Notes: a model not told the origin generated them from the letters alone. A stretch of DNA of 10,864 nt from an uncultured Haloferula sp. (GCA_946481625.1 CAMLOZ010000055.1:1-10864), one strand, 5' to 3'; positions 1-6,927 are shown, numbered from the stretch's first letter. A program made the numbers and translations.

Positions 1-1035
1 AATCGCGGGCAAAATGTCGTCGAGCGTTTCAGCCACGGAGAAGTCGCCGGAACTGCACAGGCCCCGCAAAAGCCCGATCAGCGGATCCCAAAACCGGACG
101 CCGGCGGGGTTCTGGCGGTTGAAAAGCACTACCGGTTTTCCGGCCATGAGCGGGTTCTTCTGGTGCTTGAAGATCATCAGCGCCAGCAGTTCCTGAAAGG
201 TCCCCGCACCGCCGGGGAAAATGACAAAAGCGTCCGAATTCTCGATCATCACCTCCATCCGGGTGTAAATGTCCGGGCGCAGCCAGAAGCTGGAGAGCCC
301 ATCGGGAAGCCCTTCAAGCTCAATGATATGAGGGACATTTGAACCGGCCGTCCAGCCGCCGGCCCCCACCGAACCCTCGACCACCGCACCCATGATCCCC
401 GAGCGGCCCGCCCCGGAAACGCAGCCCATGCGGTTCTCCGCCAGCTGACGGCCGAGCGCCTCGCCATCGGCCAGGTAGGACGGCTCTTCCAGAGTCGCCG
501 AGCAGAACACGCAAACATTCGCGACGTAATCGGGCGGCACCGGCTCCTCGAAGGAGGTCGCCTTGCTCTCGCCGATCTTCTCGCGGCCCGCGTCGGGCAG
601 ACCCTTCATGCGCACCATTTCCAAGGTCTCCAGCACGCCCTCCGGATGATCGGCGGCGAGCAGGAAATCGCGGTGATCCTGCTTGATCGTCCCCATCCGG
701 TTCAGGTGGTCCAGCACCGCGAAAAAGGGGTTCCAGGACGAGTCGGTGTTCAGGATCACCGTCGGCTTGCCAGCCAGGTTCCGGTCGAGGGTTTGATAGC
801 CCACGAAGATCGAAATCGCCTTGAACATGTCCTCCAAGGTCGCCCCGGGAGTGAAAACGAAGGCCTCGGATTCGATGATCTTCCGCTCGATGTTGGAAAG
901 CGTGATCCGCTGGTCGCCGTTGGAATTATAGATGTCCCAGCCTTTGCTGAAAAGCAGGTAGAGGAGGCGCGCGCGGGCTTCCCGTCCAGGGTCGTCAGTC
1001 CCCCGGACGGTTCCAGAAAGTCTTACTTTAGGCAT
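1..1035 (-). CDS. LOG-family Rossmann nucleotide-binding protein, C-terminus cut by window edge
   Basis: The frame is open from an ATG at 1035 to the window edge (345 codons, no stop), so the C-terminus is missing. Residues about 170-345 form a LOG/'lysine decarboxylase-like' domain: a Rossmann start (VCVFCSAT), the phosphate-binding SGAGRSGIMGA at 207-217 and the family signature PGGAGTFQEL at 274-283. LOG-family enzymes usually release a free base from a nucleoside 5'-monophosphate and act in the cytosol; the substrate here cannot be read from sequence. Residues 48-115 repeat the second half of the same fold (FTPGATLEDMFKA, then LAGKPTVILN against LAGKPVVLF-type text downstream) but lack the PGGxGT motif. 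The protein therefore looks like a degenerate LOG half followed by an intact one. It diverges from the cytosine deaminase across 77 bp. The family call is firm; the specificity is unknown. Confidence 0.93.
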   Translation of the reverse strand, partial: MPKVRLSGTVRGTDDPGREARARLLYLLFSKGWDIYNSNGDQRITLSNIERKIIESEAFVFTPGATLEDMFKAISIFVGYQTLDRNLAGKPTVILNTDSSWNPFFAVLDHLNRMGTIKQDHRDFLLAADHPEGVLETLEMVRMKGLPDAGREKIGESKATSFEEPVPPDYVANVCVFCSATLEEPSYLADGEALGRQLAENRMGCVSGAGRSGIMGAVVEGSVGAGGWTAGSNVPHIIELEGLPDGLSSFWLRPDIYTRMEVMIENSDAFVIFPGGAGTFQELLALMIFKHQKNPLMAGKPVVLFNRQNPAGVRFWDPLIGLLRGLCSSGDFSVAETLDDILPAI

Positions 1036-1112
1036 GGGATTCGCTGAGGCAGGGTGATCCAGCAGACGCCGTGCCGGGACAGCCGGCGGCATCAAGGGCA
1101 GGCCGAACTATA

Positions 1113-1559
1113 ATGCACATGGACCCGTTTCTTCAAGCCGCCATCGCGGAAGCATCGGCCGGACTGGCCGAGGGAGGAATTCCAATCGGAAGCGTTCTCG
1201 TCCGCCAGGGGATCATTCTCGGCCGCGGCCACAACCGCCGCATGCAGCAGGGCAATCCCGTCCTCCACGGCGAGATGGACGCGCTCCAGAATGCCGGCCG
1301 CCTGCCCGCACACATCTACCGCGAGTGCACGCTCTACACCACGCTCTCCCCCTGTCCCATGTGCTCGGGGGCGATCCTCCTCTACGGGATTCCGAAAGTG
1401 GTGGTCGGCGAGAACCGGACCTTCATGGGCGAGGAAGAGCTCCTGAAGAGCCGGGGCGTGGAAGTTGAAGTGGTCCAGAGCGAGAAGTGCATCGACCTGA
1501 TGCGCCGCTTCATCGACGCGAACCCGACGATCTGGAACGAGGACATCGGGGAACCCTGA
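1113..1559 (+). CDS. Cytosine deaminase, yeast Fcy1-like (CDA superfamily)
   Basis: This 148-aa cytosolic zinc hydrolase is expected to convert cytosine to uracil plus ammonia in pyrimidine salvage. It carries the zinc and proton-shuttle motif HGE (H52, E54) and PCPMC (C81, C84). It also matches the yeast Fcy1 family along its length: EGGIPIGSVL, GRGHNRR, LYTTLSPC, YGIPKVVVGEN and the C-terminal WNEDIGE. Fcy1 Asn51, Phe114, Trp152 and Asp155 appear to correspond to N41, F104, W141 and D144. It is close to the 158-aa yeast enzyme and unrelated to the larger amidohydrolase-type E. coli CodA. The ATG at 1113 is chosen because a purine-rich AAGGGCAGG lies about 10 bp upstream; ATG 1119 or GTG 1071 are alternatives. 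It is transcribed away from the LOG gene. Confidence 0.92.
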   Translation: MHMDPFLQAAIAEASAGLAEGGIPIGSVLVRQGIILGRGHNRRMQQGNPVLHGEMDALQNAGRLPAHIYRECTLYTTLSPCPMCSGAILLYGIPKVVVGENRTFMGEEELLKSRGVEVEVVQSEKCIDLMRRFIDANPTIWNEDIGEP

Positions 1560-1652
1560 ATCCGGCTCTTATTCACATTCAGCGAAGATTCCCGCTTCTG
1601 CGCACTAACCGCACTTGGCATTCCCTTGGAATTCCTGTGACGGTGTAGTGCT

Positions 1653-2234
1653 ATGAAAACCCCGGGGGAACTTTTGGACGAGACCCACCTTGAAAATTGG
1701 ATCGGGCATTCACGCTGGCCGGGCTCTTTGGCCCTGGCGACCACCTGCAGCTGCGATGTCTCGCAGCTCGGCACGGACATCTGCGACCGCCTCAATGCGA
1801 AGAAGATCTTGAATGTCGGCCCCGCCGTCGCCTTCGACCGAGAGGCCATCCGCTATCTGGCGGGAAATCCCGCCTGGCGCCACCGCGTCTTCGCCTCGCT
1901 TCCGGAGCCCCGGGAACATCCCGGCTGCGACTACGAGGCGATGATCCGCGGCGTGGCCCAACTCGGCGGTGCCATCCTTTCCGGCCGAGGCTGCTTCGAT
2001 GCCACCCGCGGCCTCGACCGCGTTTTCCGCGTGATGGTGTCGAACTGCGGGGAATGCCGGACGGACGAACCTTCCATGCGCCTCGATCCCCAGCGTTTCA
2101 GCCGGGAGAGCCTCGTGCATGTCATCGCCGATAGCTTTGCGGACTGGTGCAGCGGGCGCATGCCGCAGGATGCTCCTGCAAGCGCGGCGATCCGCGGGAC
2201 ATCCCGCGCGCCCTTGGTCACCGTCGGCGCGTGA
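1653..2234 (+). CDS. Cysteine-rich protein of unknown function
   Basis: I do not recognise this 193-aa protein. Third codon positions are strongly G/C, as in its neighbours, so the frame is probably real. It has no signal peptide or membrane segment and is predicted to be cytosolic. Eight cysteines are visible: C32 and C34 (CSC), C44, C92, C114, C132 and C135 (CGEC) and C166. The CSC and CGEC pairs could bind metal or form redox pairs, but that is inference only. The last 20 or so residues look disordered. The start is the ATG at 1653, 93 bp after the deaminase stop and without a clear Shine-Dalgarno, so co-transcription with the deaminase is possible but unproven. It ends facing the solenoid gene across a hairpin. 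Confidence 0.7.
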   Translation: MKTPGELLDETHLENWIGHSRWPGSLALATTCSCDVSQLGTDICDRLNAKKILNVGPAVAFDREAIRYLAGNPAWRHRVFASLPEPREHPGCDYEAMIRGVAQLGGAILSGRGCFDATRGLDRVFRVMVSNCGECRTDEPSMRLDPQRFSRESLVHVIADSFADWCSGRMPQDAPASAAIRGTSRAPLVTVGA

Positions 2235-2252
2235 CGCCGTCCTCCGGCGAGC

Positions 2253-2277
2253 ACCGGTTCCGCTCGGCGGAGCCGGT
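2253..2277. terminator. Hairpin between convergent genes, possible bidirectional terminator
   Basis: An 11-bp stem (2253-2263 with 2267-2277, one G-U type mismatch) surrounds a 3-base loop in the 53-bp gap between two genes that end facing each other. Placement and strength suit a terminator for both. Neither side has a real T-run, so a classical intrinsic terminator is uncertain. Confidence 0.45.
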
Positions 2278-2287
2278 CTTCCCGGCG

Positions 2288-3703
2288 TCAATTCCCGGCG
2301 GCGTCGAGGATGATGCGGATCTGTTCGAGATCGTAGGGGCCCACGTTGCTCAGCGCGGCACCCGCGGCTTCCCGCCGCCGCGAGGCATCGGAGATCGTGC
2401 GGATCCACTCGGCACAGGTTTCCGGGTCCTTTTGGGCGTGGTAATTCACCATCGCGGCCACCAAACGGTCGCGCGCCTCCCCCGCCGGCCGGGTGTCGAG
2501 CCATTCGGTGGCCTTGTCCACGTCCATGTTCACCCACAGCGGGAAGGCGGACTCGTTCGCCACCTCCTGCTCGGCGGCCGGCAGGCTGTCCCGCCACGCT
2601 TGCCATTGGTCGAAATCCTGGGCCGCGAGGATGTTGGCGAAATTCTTGATCGCCGCTTCCCGCTCTCCCGGATTCTCAAGTCCCGCGATCAATTGGATCC
2701 CGCTTGCCGGATCCCGCACCGCAAGCTGCATCGCGCTCGTGCCCAAGGCTTGCAGCCGCTCTTCTTCCGGCAGGTCGCGGCTCCATTCCCATGCCTTGGC
2801 CGGATCCGCCAAGGAGCGCGCGTTGACGACCTCGTTCATCAGCAGATCCCTGACATCCGCCTGCTCCGGCTCCTGAAGCCAGCGTTCCACCGCCGCCGGA
2901 TCGCGCGCGATCCAGCTTCTCGCCAGATTGGATACCACCCCGGCGACGTCGCTCCCGTTTTGCCAAGCCCGGATCCGGGCCATGATCCCGTCCCGCGTTG
3001 CAGGGTTGGTCAAGAGGTCGCCCATCCACTTGGCATCGCTCCGGTAGTCTTCCGGCTTGGTGGAGAGGCACCACAATTCCACCGCCTTGAGAGGGTCCTT
3101 CCGCATCACCTCGGTCAGAAGCGCCCGCTTTTCGGCCTCCAGAAGCTGCTCCCCGGAGTGCAAGCGGTTCTCCAGCTTGGCTAGGTCCCTCCGCGCCTTC
3201 TCGGTCTCGATCGCCTGCTGGTACTGCTCCGCTCCCCAGCCGGCCGGAATCTCCACGTCCCCGCCCATGCGCGTCATCCTCGCCCAGAGATACAGCACGC
3301 TCAGCGAATTGCCGAACCCCATGCTCGGGGTCCGTCGCGAAAGCTCGTCCCACGCGTCCTTCGCCTCCGCGTCGCTCATCCGCGTCAAGGTGCCGATCGC
3401 CTCCATCATCGCGAGCATGTCGGCCGGATCGGTCGTGAACATCCGCTCGACCCCCGCGTGCATGCCGTGCTGCCCGGTGTTCCCGCCTTCGCCGGAAGGG
3501 GAAACTCCCGCCCGCGCTCGAGCCGCGTGCTGGCCGGAAGCATCCGGGCCGGCCTGCGGCGCTGTCGATTGGATGGGCGGCGGGAACAAGGCGGACTTCG
3601 CGTCGATCTGGGACCCTGTGGCCCCGCGGAGCCACCACCCGCAGGCGAGACAGAGAAGACCGGTCAGCGGTAGCGCGAGAATGCGCGGGAAGCTTGCTTT
3701 CAT
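2288..3703 (-). CDS. Exported or membrane-anchored alpha-helical repeat (solenoid) protein
   Basis: This 471-aa protein has no assigned function. From the ATG at 3703 it opens with a charged n-region and one hydrophobic stretch (ILALPLTGLLCLACGWWLRG, about residues 8-27), which acts as a signal anchor or signal peptide. The cysteines do not form a classic lipobox. A low-complexity Ala/Pro/Gly linker follows to about residue 75. The rest is almost entirely helical, with degenerate repeats of about 35-40 residues. A typical unit reads as an aromatic or Ala-rich helix, then 'DPA.A..WL..LP....R..A', for example ARDPAAVERWLQEPEQADVR and DVDKATEWLDTRPAGEARDR. Such TPR-like solenoids usually mediate protein contacts outside the cytoplasmic membrane. 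A GTG at 3751 could extend the frame by 16 residues, but would bury the signal sequence. Neighbours give no clear partner. Confidence 0.8.
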   Translation of the reverse strand: MKASFPRILALPLTGLLCLACGWWLRGATGSQIDAKSALFPPPIQSTAPQAGPDASGQHAARARAGVSPSGEGGNTGQHGMHAGVERMFTTDPADMLAMMEAIGTLTRMSDAEAKDAWDELSRRTPSMGFGNSLSVLYLWARMTRMGGDVEIPAGWGAEQYQQAIETEKARRDLAKLENRLHSGEQLLEAEKRALLTEVMRKDPLKAVELWCLSTKPEDYRSDAKWMGDLLTNPATRDGIMARIRAWQNGSDVAGVVSNLARSWIARDPAAVERWLQEPEQADVRDLLMNEVVNARSLADPAKAWEWSRDLPEEERLQALGTSAMQLAVRDPASGIQLIAGLENPGEREAAIKNFANILAAQDFDQWQAWRDSLPAAEQEVANESAFPLWVNMDVDKATEWLDTRPAGEARDRLVAAMVNYHAQKDPETCAEWIRTISDASRRREAAGAALSNVGPYDLEQIRIILDAAGN

Positions 3704-3790
3704 CAGGGTCCGGGGAAAACCGGGAGAGGTGCCCGGCACACGGCACGGCACTTCTCCCGGTCGGGTTTTCGAGAATGGAGTATCCTCCGG

Positions 3791-4732
3791 TTACGGCTTC
3801 ACGAACTTCCAGTGCTGGTTGTGGCTTGCGCCGCTATACCAGTTCTGCATCACCGTCCCGTTGCCGGTCTGCCCGCCGGTGTCGAGGCACTTGCCATTCG
3901 CCCGGTTGATGATCTTGTAATAACCGGAATCCGTGGCCTGGAAGGTCCACTGCTGGTTGTAGCTCCCCCCGTCGGTCCACTGGCCGATCGAGGAACCATC
4001 GGCCGTGTTGCCAAGCGTATCGAGGCGCTTGCCGCCGGTCACGCAGACGAGTTTGAAGTAGTTGCCCGTGCGGGTGACAGTCCAACGCTGGTTGTTGCTG
4101 GCGCTGTTTTCCCATTGCGCGACCGTCGCGCCGTCGGTGGTGGCACCCATGTTGTCGAGGTACTTGCCGCTGGCCCGGTTCAACAGCTTGTAGGTGCCGA
4201 GCGGGACGCCGAGCGACGTGTCGCTCAGGCCCATGTCGCGGCGCAGGCCGCCGGTGATGGCGATGTGCTTGTCCGCGGGGCCCTCGTTGTCCTGGTTCCA
4301 GCCGTAAGGCCACCAATGCGCGGCATCGGCGGAAAGCACGGCGGATGCCCCGTCATACGACTGGAGCTTCGCATTCGCGATCACGCCGGTCCAGGTGTTG
4401 CCGCTCCGGTTCGCATTCCAGTTCGAGTAGGTCCCCGTTCCGAGCCAATGCGCCATCTCGTGCTGCGCCACGCGGGCGCTGCGCGAGCCGCCGAATTCGA
4501 TCCATCCCTGATAACTGGCCTGGGCGGTGGGGACGCCCGAATTGTAGGCCACCGTGATGTTGCCGCTGTAGTTGGCCCAGGTGTTGAAGTTGTTCACCGC
4601 GGTGTTCATTGCCGAGGTGATCTGAGCCAATTCGGTGGCGGGAGCGCTTCCCGTGAAACTCCAGGTCAATGCCGCCTTGCCCGGCAGGATCGAGCCAAGC
4701 ATCGCCATCGCGGCGAGTAGTGTGTGTTTCAT
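3791..4732 (-). CDS. Secreted HEXXH metalloprotease-like protein with C-terminal ricin-type lectin domain
   Basis: This 313-aa exported protein has a signal peptide at residues 1-20 (MKHTLL..ILPGKA, cleavage likely near GKA/AL). The N-terminal domain, about 21-175, has the zinc-protease motif HEMAH at 91-95, embedded in QHEMAHWLGTGTY. The third ligand is not at the usual HEXXHxxGxxH spacing; the His of HWWPYG (139-144) is a candidate. Residues 179-313 are a beta-trefoil of three repeats of about 42 residues, each with a ricin QxW-type end (NNQRW, YNQQW, HNQHW). This is a RicinB/CBM13 carbohydrate-binding module. It probably docks a hydrolase onto polysaccharide or glycoprotein outside the cell. 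The ATG at 4732 is preferred over upstream GTG 4795 because it gives a proper signal peptide. Proteolytic activity is inferred from the motif only. Confidence 0.85.
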   Translation of the reverse strand: MKHTLLAAMAMLGSILPGKAALTWSFTGSAPATELAQITSAMNTAVNNFNTWANYSGNITVAYNSGVPTAQASYQGWIEFGGSRSARVAQHEMAHWLGTGTYSNWNANRSGNTWTGVIANAKLQSYDGASAVLSADAAHWWPYGWNQDNEGPADKHIAITGGLRRDMGLSDTSLGVPLGTYKLLNRASGKYLDNMGATTDGATVAQWENSASNNQRWTVTRTGNYFKLVCVTGGKRLDTLGNTADGSSIGQWTDGGSYNQQWTFQATDSGYYKIINRANGKCLDTGGQTGNGTVMQNWYSGASHNQHWKFVKP

Positions 4733-4787
4733 GTGGTTTTGGTCTTTTTTTGTTCGGTTACGGCAGATATGTGGCCCTCGATGGGAG

Positions 4788-4803
4788 GACACCATACGGT
4801 GTC
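4788..4803. repeat. Inverted repeat GACACC-4-GGTGTC upstream of the metalloprotease gene
   Basis: A perfect 6-bp dyad with a 4-base spacer lies about 56 bp upstream of the metalloprotease start. One base separates it from a second dyad (4805-4822). The position suits an operator, but no regulator or clear promoter was identified. Confidence 0.45.
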
Positions 4804-4804
4804 A

Positions 4805-4822
4805 TCAAATCAGATGATTTGA
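4805..4822. repeat. Inverted repeat TCAAATCA-GA-TGATTTGA, operator-like
   Basis: A perfect 8-bp dyad with a 2-base spacer, AT-rich within GC-rich DNA, lies 73-90 bp upstream of the metalloprotease start. An 18-bp near-palindrome of this form is typical of a homodimeric regulator site. The two adjacent dyads together span 35 bp. Function is inferred. Confidence 0.5.
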
Positions 4823-4902
4823 GACCCCAGCCATCCTCCATGGTCATGGCGAATCACCGCGCCGGGGAAAGCCGTTTCTCCGTATGATGCCGAATCCTCA
4901 AG

Positions 4903-4924
4903 CAATGCTGTCCTTTCAGCATTG
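4903..4924. repeat. Hairpin CAATGCTG-6-CAGCATTG in the kinase/protease gap
   Basis: A perfect 8-bp stem with a 6-base loop (TCCTTT) lies about 70 bp past the kinase-like stop codon, read on the minus strand. There is no T-run after the stem on either strand, so this is not a textbook intrinsic terminator. It could stabilise the 3' end of the mgtE transcript. Confidence 0.45.
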
Positions 4925-4940
4925 ATGTATCTTCCGAGGT

Positions 4941-4958
4941 ATCCCCTTTATGGGGGAT
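4941..4958. repeat. Hairpin ATCCCC-6-GGGGAT downstream of the kinase-like gene
   Basis: A 6-bp stem with a 6-base loop begins 39 bases past the kinase-like stop, read leftward. It is the first hairpin an mgtE-kinase transcript would form. It lacks a T-run, so a terminator role is only possible. Confidence 0.35.
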
Positions 4959-4996
4959 GTCCATGGCAGAAAACCACACTAACCGGCAGCCAGCTA

Positions 4997-5395
4997 TCAA
5001 TCCGTCTGCGCCGATGGCATGGGGAGGATCTCCGCCAACTCGAAATCGATGATGCAGAAGCGGCCCGCGCGCGGGTCGTAGGTGATATTGCGCGGTTCGG
5101 GATCGAGATGGCGCACGCCATAGTCGCGCTCCAGCTCCGCGAACAACTGGTCCGCGCGCTCCTTGCTGATCGACTCCGCCGTCCTGCCGCAGGCGGTCGA
5201 AACGAAGTAGAGTTCCTCCGGGTGTTCTTCCAGGACCTTCGGCACGTAGTCGCAGCCGCGCTCCTCGAGCACCTTCAGGACCGAGACCTCGTTCGCGTAG
5301 CGCTTGTCCGCATCCGTCCCGCGGAAGCGCTTGTGCACCCGGTTCATCCAATCGAGCCGCACATGGGCACGGATCCCGTCCTTGAGGTCCCTCAT
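4997..5395 (-). CDS. Minimal protein-kinase-like protein, translationally coupled to mgtE
   Basis: A 132-aa protein with the core marks of the protein-kinase/APH fold compressed into a short chain. It has a candidate beta-3 lysine (VHKRF, K22), an alpha-C glutamate (NEVSVL, E36) and a catalytic loop HLDPEPRNI (H96, D98, N103) matching HxDxxxxN. IIDFE (D117) stands where DFG would be. Only about 15 residues follow that motif, so most of the C-lobe is absent. It is much smaller than Bud32/RIO-type kinases (about 200 aa or more). No glycine-rich loop is obvious. Its ATG overlaps the mgtE stop by four bases (ATGA, 5392-5395), so it is very probably co-transcribed and translationally coupled with the Mg2+ transporter. 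It could be an active small kinase, an ATP/Mg sensor or a degenerate remnant; the sequence cannot decide. Predicted to be cytosolic. Confidence 0.75.
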   Translation of the reverse strand: MRDLKDGIRAHVRLDWMNRVHKRFRGTDADKRYANEVSVLKVLEERGCDYVPKVLEEHPEELYFVSTACGRTAESISKERADQLFAELERDYGVRHLDPEPRNITYDPRAGRFCIIDFELAEILPMPSAQTD

Positions 5396-6789
5396 AATCC
5401 CAGGATCGCGCGGGCGACGGTGAAGTAGATGACCATCCCGGAAACGTCCACGATCGCCGCGATGGCGGGCGCGGAAACGACAGCCGGATCGAGCTGCGCG
5501 GCGCGGGCACCGAGCGGCAGCAGCGACCCGAGGAAAGTCGCGGAGGTGACCTGCGTGGTGAGCGCGATCGCCACCGAGAGCGCGATCTTGCCGAGCGACA
5601 TCCCGGCAGGCAGATCGATGTGGAAGAAGGGCAGCAGCAGGATGGTGAACAGCGCCATGCACGTGCCTAGCAGCGCGCCGAGGAAGAACCCGGTCCGTAG
5701 TTCCTTCCACGCCACGCGCCACGCGGAGCCGGGATCGATCTCGCCGAGCGACATCGCGCGGATCACCATGGTCGATGCCTGCCCGCCCGTGTTGCCGCCG
5801 GCGGCCACCACCATCGGCAGGAAGAGAGAGAGCAGGAACACCTGGCTCAGCACCGAGCCGAACCGCATCATCACGTAGCCGGAGAGGATCGAGACGAAGG
5901 CCAGCCCGGTGAGCCATCCCGCACGGCGCCGGAATTGCGTGACGATCGTCGTGTTCAGGTAGGTCTCTTCCGACTGCTCGCCACCGATACCCGCGATCTT
6001 CTCGATGTCCTCGGTGCTTTCCTCCTGCATGATCTCCATCGCGTCGTCGTGCGTGATGATGCCGAGGAGGTGCTCGAATTCATCCACCACCGGCAGGGCG
6101 ATGAGGTCGTACTTGAGCAGCATGTTCGCCGCTTCTTCCTGATCCGCGGTGGCAAGCACGCGCTCGGGGCCGATCTCGCGCATGATATCGCGCACCGGCG
6201 TGTCCCAGGTATTGAAAGCCAGATCGCGGAAGCGGAGCTTGCCGATCAGGCGGCCCTTGTCGTCCACGACGAAAATCCGGCTCAGCGTCTCGGTGGACTC
6301 CTGGCTGCGGCGCAGCATCTCGATCGCCTGCTTCACCGTCTGGTTGGCGAAGACCCGGCCGATGCGGGTGGTCATGCGCCCCCCGGCGGTGTCGTGGTCG
6401 TACTTCAGCAGGGAGCGCGTGAGCTCCTCGTCCTCGGGCCCCAGCAGGCCCAGGAAGCGCAGCCGGGCTTCCTCGCCCACATCCTGCAGGATGTCCACGC
6501 GGTCGTCGTCGGAGAGCTCGCGGAAAAGGACCTTCAGCTCCGAGGGACTGAAGGCATCCAGCGCCTCCTCGATCATCGAGTCCGGAAGCTCGACGATCAT
6601 GTCCGCTGCCAGCGCCGGGCCGATCGTCTTGAGGAAGAGGGGATGCTGCTCCTCGTCCAGTTCCTGGTAGGCCTTGGCAAGGTCGGCGTAGTGGGTCTCC
6701 TCCGCCAGCGCACGGACGGCGCTCTGGTCCTCCGCCTCCACCGCCCGCAGCAGGTCGTCGTGGGGCAGGGTGGCGTCGTCGTCCGGCAT
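5392..6789 (-). CDS. mgtE: Magnesium transporter MgtE
   Basis: This 465-aa inner-membrane Mg2+ channel has the complete family layout. Residues 1-135 form the MgtE N-domain, a helical superhelix with the typical ELSDDDRVDIL. A pair of CBS domains covers about 138-262 (RIFVVDDKGRLIGKLRFRDL and LIALPVVDEFEHLLGIITHDDA). Five predicted membrane helices follow, at about 291-310, 317-335, 365-390, 400-425 and 440-462. The signature GGNTGGQ is at 331-337. D448 in the last helix corresponds to the pore aspartate of the Thermus enzyme. In this family the N and CBS domains sense cytosolic Mg2+ and close the pore when it is high. The ATG at 6789 has no strong Shine-Dalgarno. No Mg riboswitch was recognised in the 138 bp upstream. 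The stop overlaps the start of the kinase-like gene. Confidence 0.97.
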   Translation of the reverse strand: MPDDDATLPHDDLLRAVEAEDQSAVRALAEETHYADLAKAYQELDEEQHPLFLKTIGPALAADMIVELPDSMIEEALDAFSPSELKVLFRELSDDDRVDILQDVGEEARLRFLGLLGPEDEELTRSLLKYDHDTAGGRMTTRIGRVFANQTVKQAIEMLRRSQESTETLSRIFVVDDKGRLIGKLRFRDLAFNTWDTPVRDIMREIGPERVLATADQEEAANMLLKYDLIALPVVDEFEHLLGIITHDDAMEIMQEESTEDIEKIAGIGGEQSEETYLNTTIVTQFRRRAGWLTGLAFVSILSGYVMMRFGSVLSQVFLLSLFLPMVVAAGGNTGGQASTMVIRAMSLGEIDPGSAWRVAWKELRTGFFLGALLGTCMALFTILLLPFFHIDLPAGMSLGKIALSVAIALTTQVTSATFLGSLLPLGARAAQLDPAVVSAPAIAAIVDVSGMVIYFTVARAILGL

Positions 6790-6859
6790 GCCGGGAGTTT
6801 ATGCCCGCAGCGGCCGGAGCCAAGAGCGGAGAAAGGAGAAAAACCGGCACCTCGCACGA

Positions 6860-6871
6860 CGGGGCGCCCCG
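6860..6871. repeat. GC-rich 12-bp perfect palindrome between amidase and mgtE
   Basis: CGGGGCGCCCCG sits in the 138-bp gap, about 57 bases after the amidase stop and 70 upstream of the mgtE start, read leftward. It may be a weak terminator stem or chance in GC-rich DNA. No T-run follows it directly. Confidence 0.3.
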
Positions 6872-6927
6872 GCCCGGCCACCCGATTCGATCCCCGCGGC
6901 GATCCTACTAGTGATGCCGTATGTACA

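Noticed and set aside
249..518. Short minus-strand frames at the left end
   Set aside because: They are out of frame with the LOG-family coding sequence, which covers the same bases with PGGAGT and Rossmann motifs.
1710..2606. 298-codon minus-strand open frame
   Set aside because: It spans two genes that end facing each other and has typical shadow composition (Gly/Arg/Ala-rich) with no family motif.
2147..3184. 345-codon plus-strand open frame
   Set aside because: It is antisense to the solenoid protein, which has a signal sequence and regular repeats. The plus-strand product shows no motifs.
3812..4720. 302-codon plus-strand open frame
   Set aside because: It is antisense to the metalloprotease/ricin gene, whose QxW repeats prove the minus-strand frame.
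4854..4996. Possible extra small gene between the kinase-like and metalloprotease genes
   Set aside because: The minus-strand open frame here is the tail of a shadow frame across the kinase-like gene. The region is better explained by hairpins.
6790..6927. Possible Mg riboswitch (M-box or ykkC-like) upstream of mgtE
   Set aside because: Only 138 bp are available, and no recognisable conserved core was seen beyond a simple GC palindrome.
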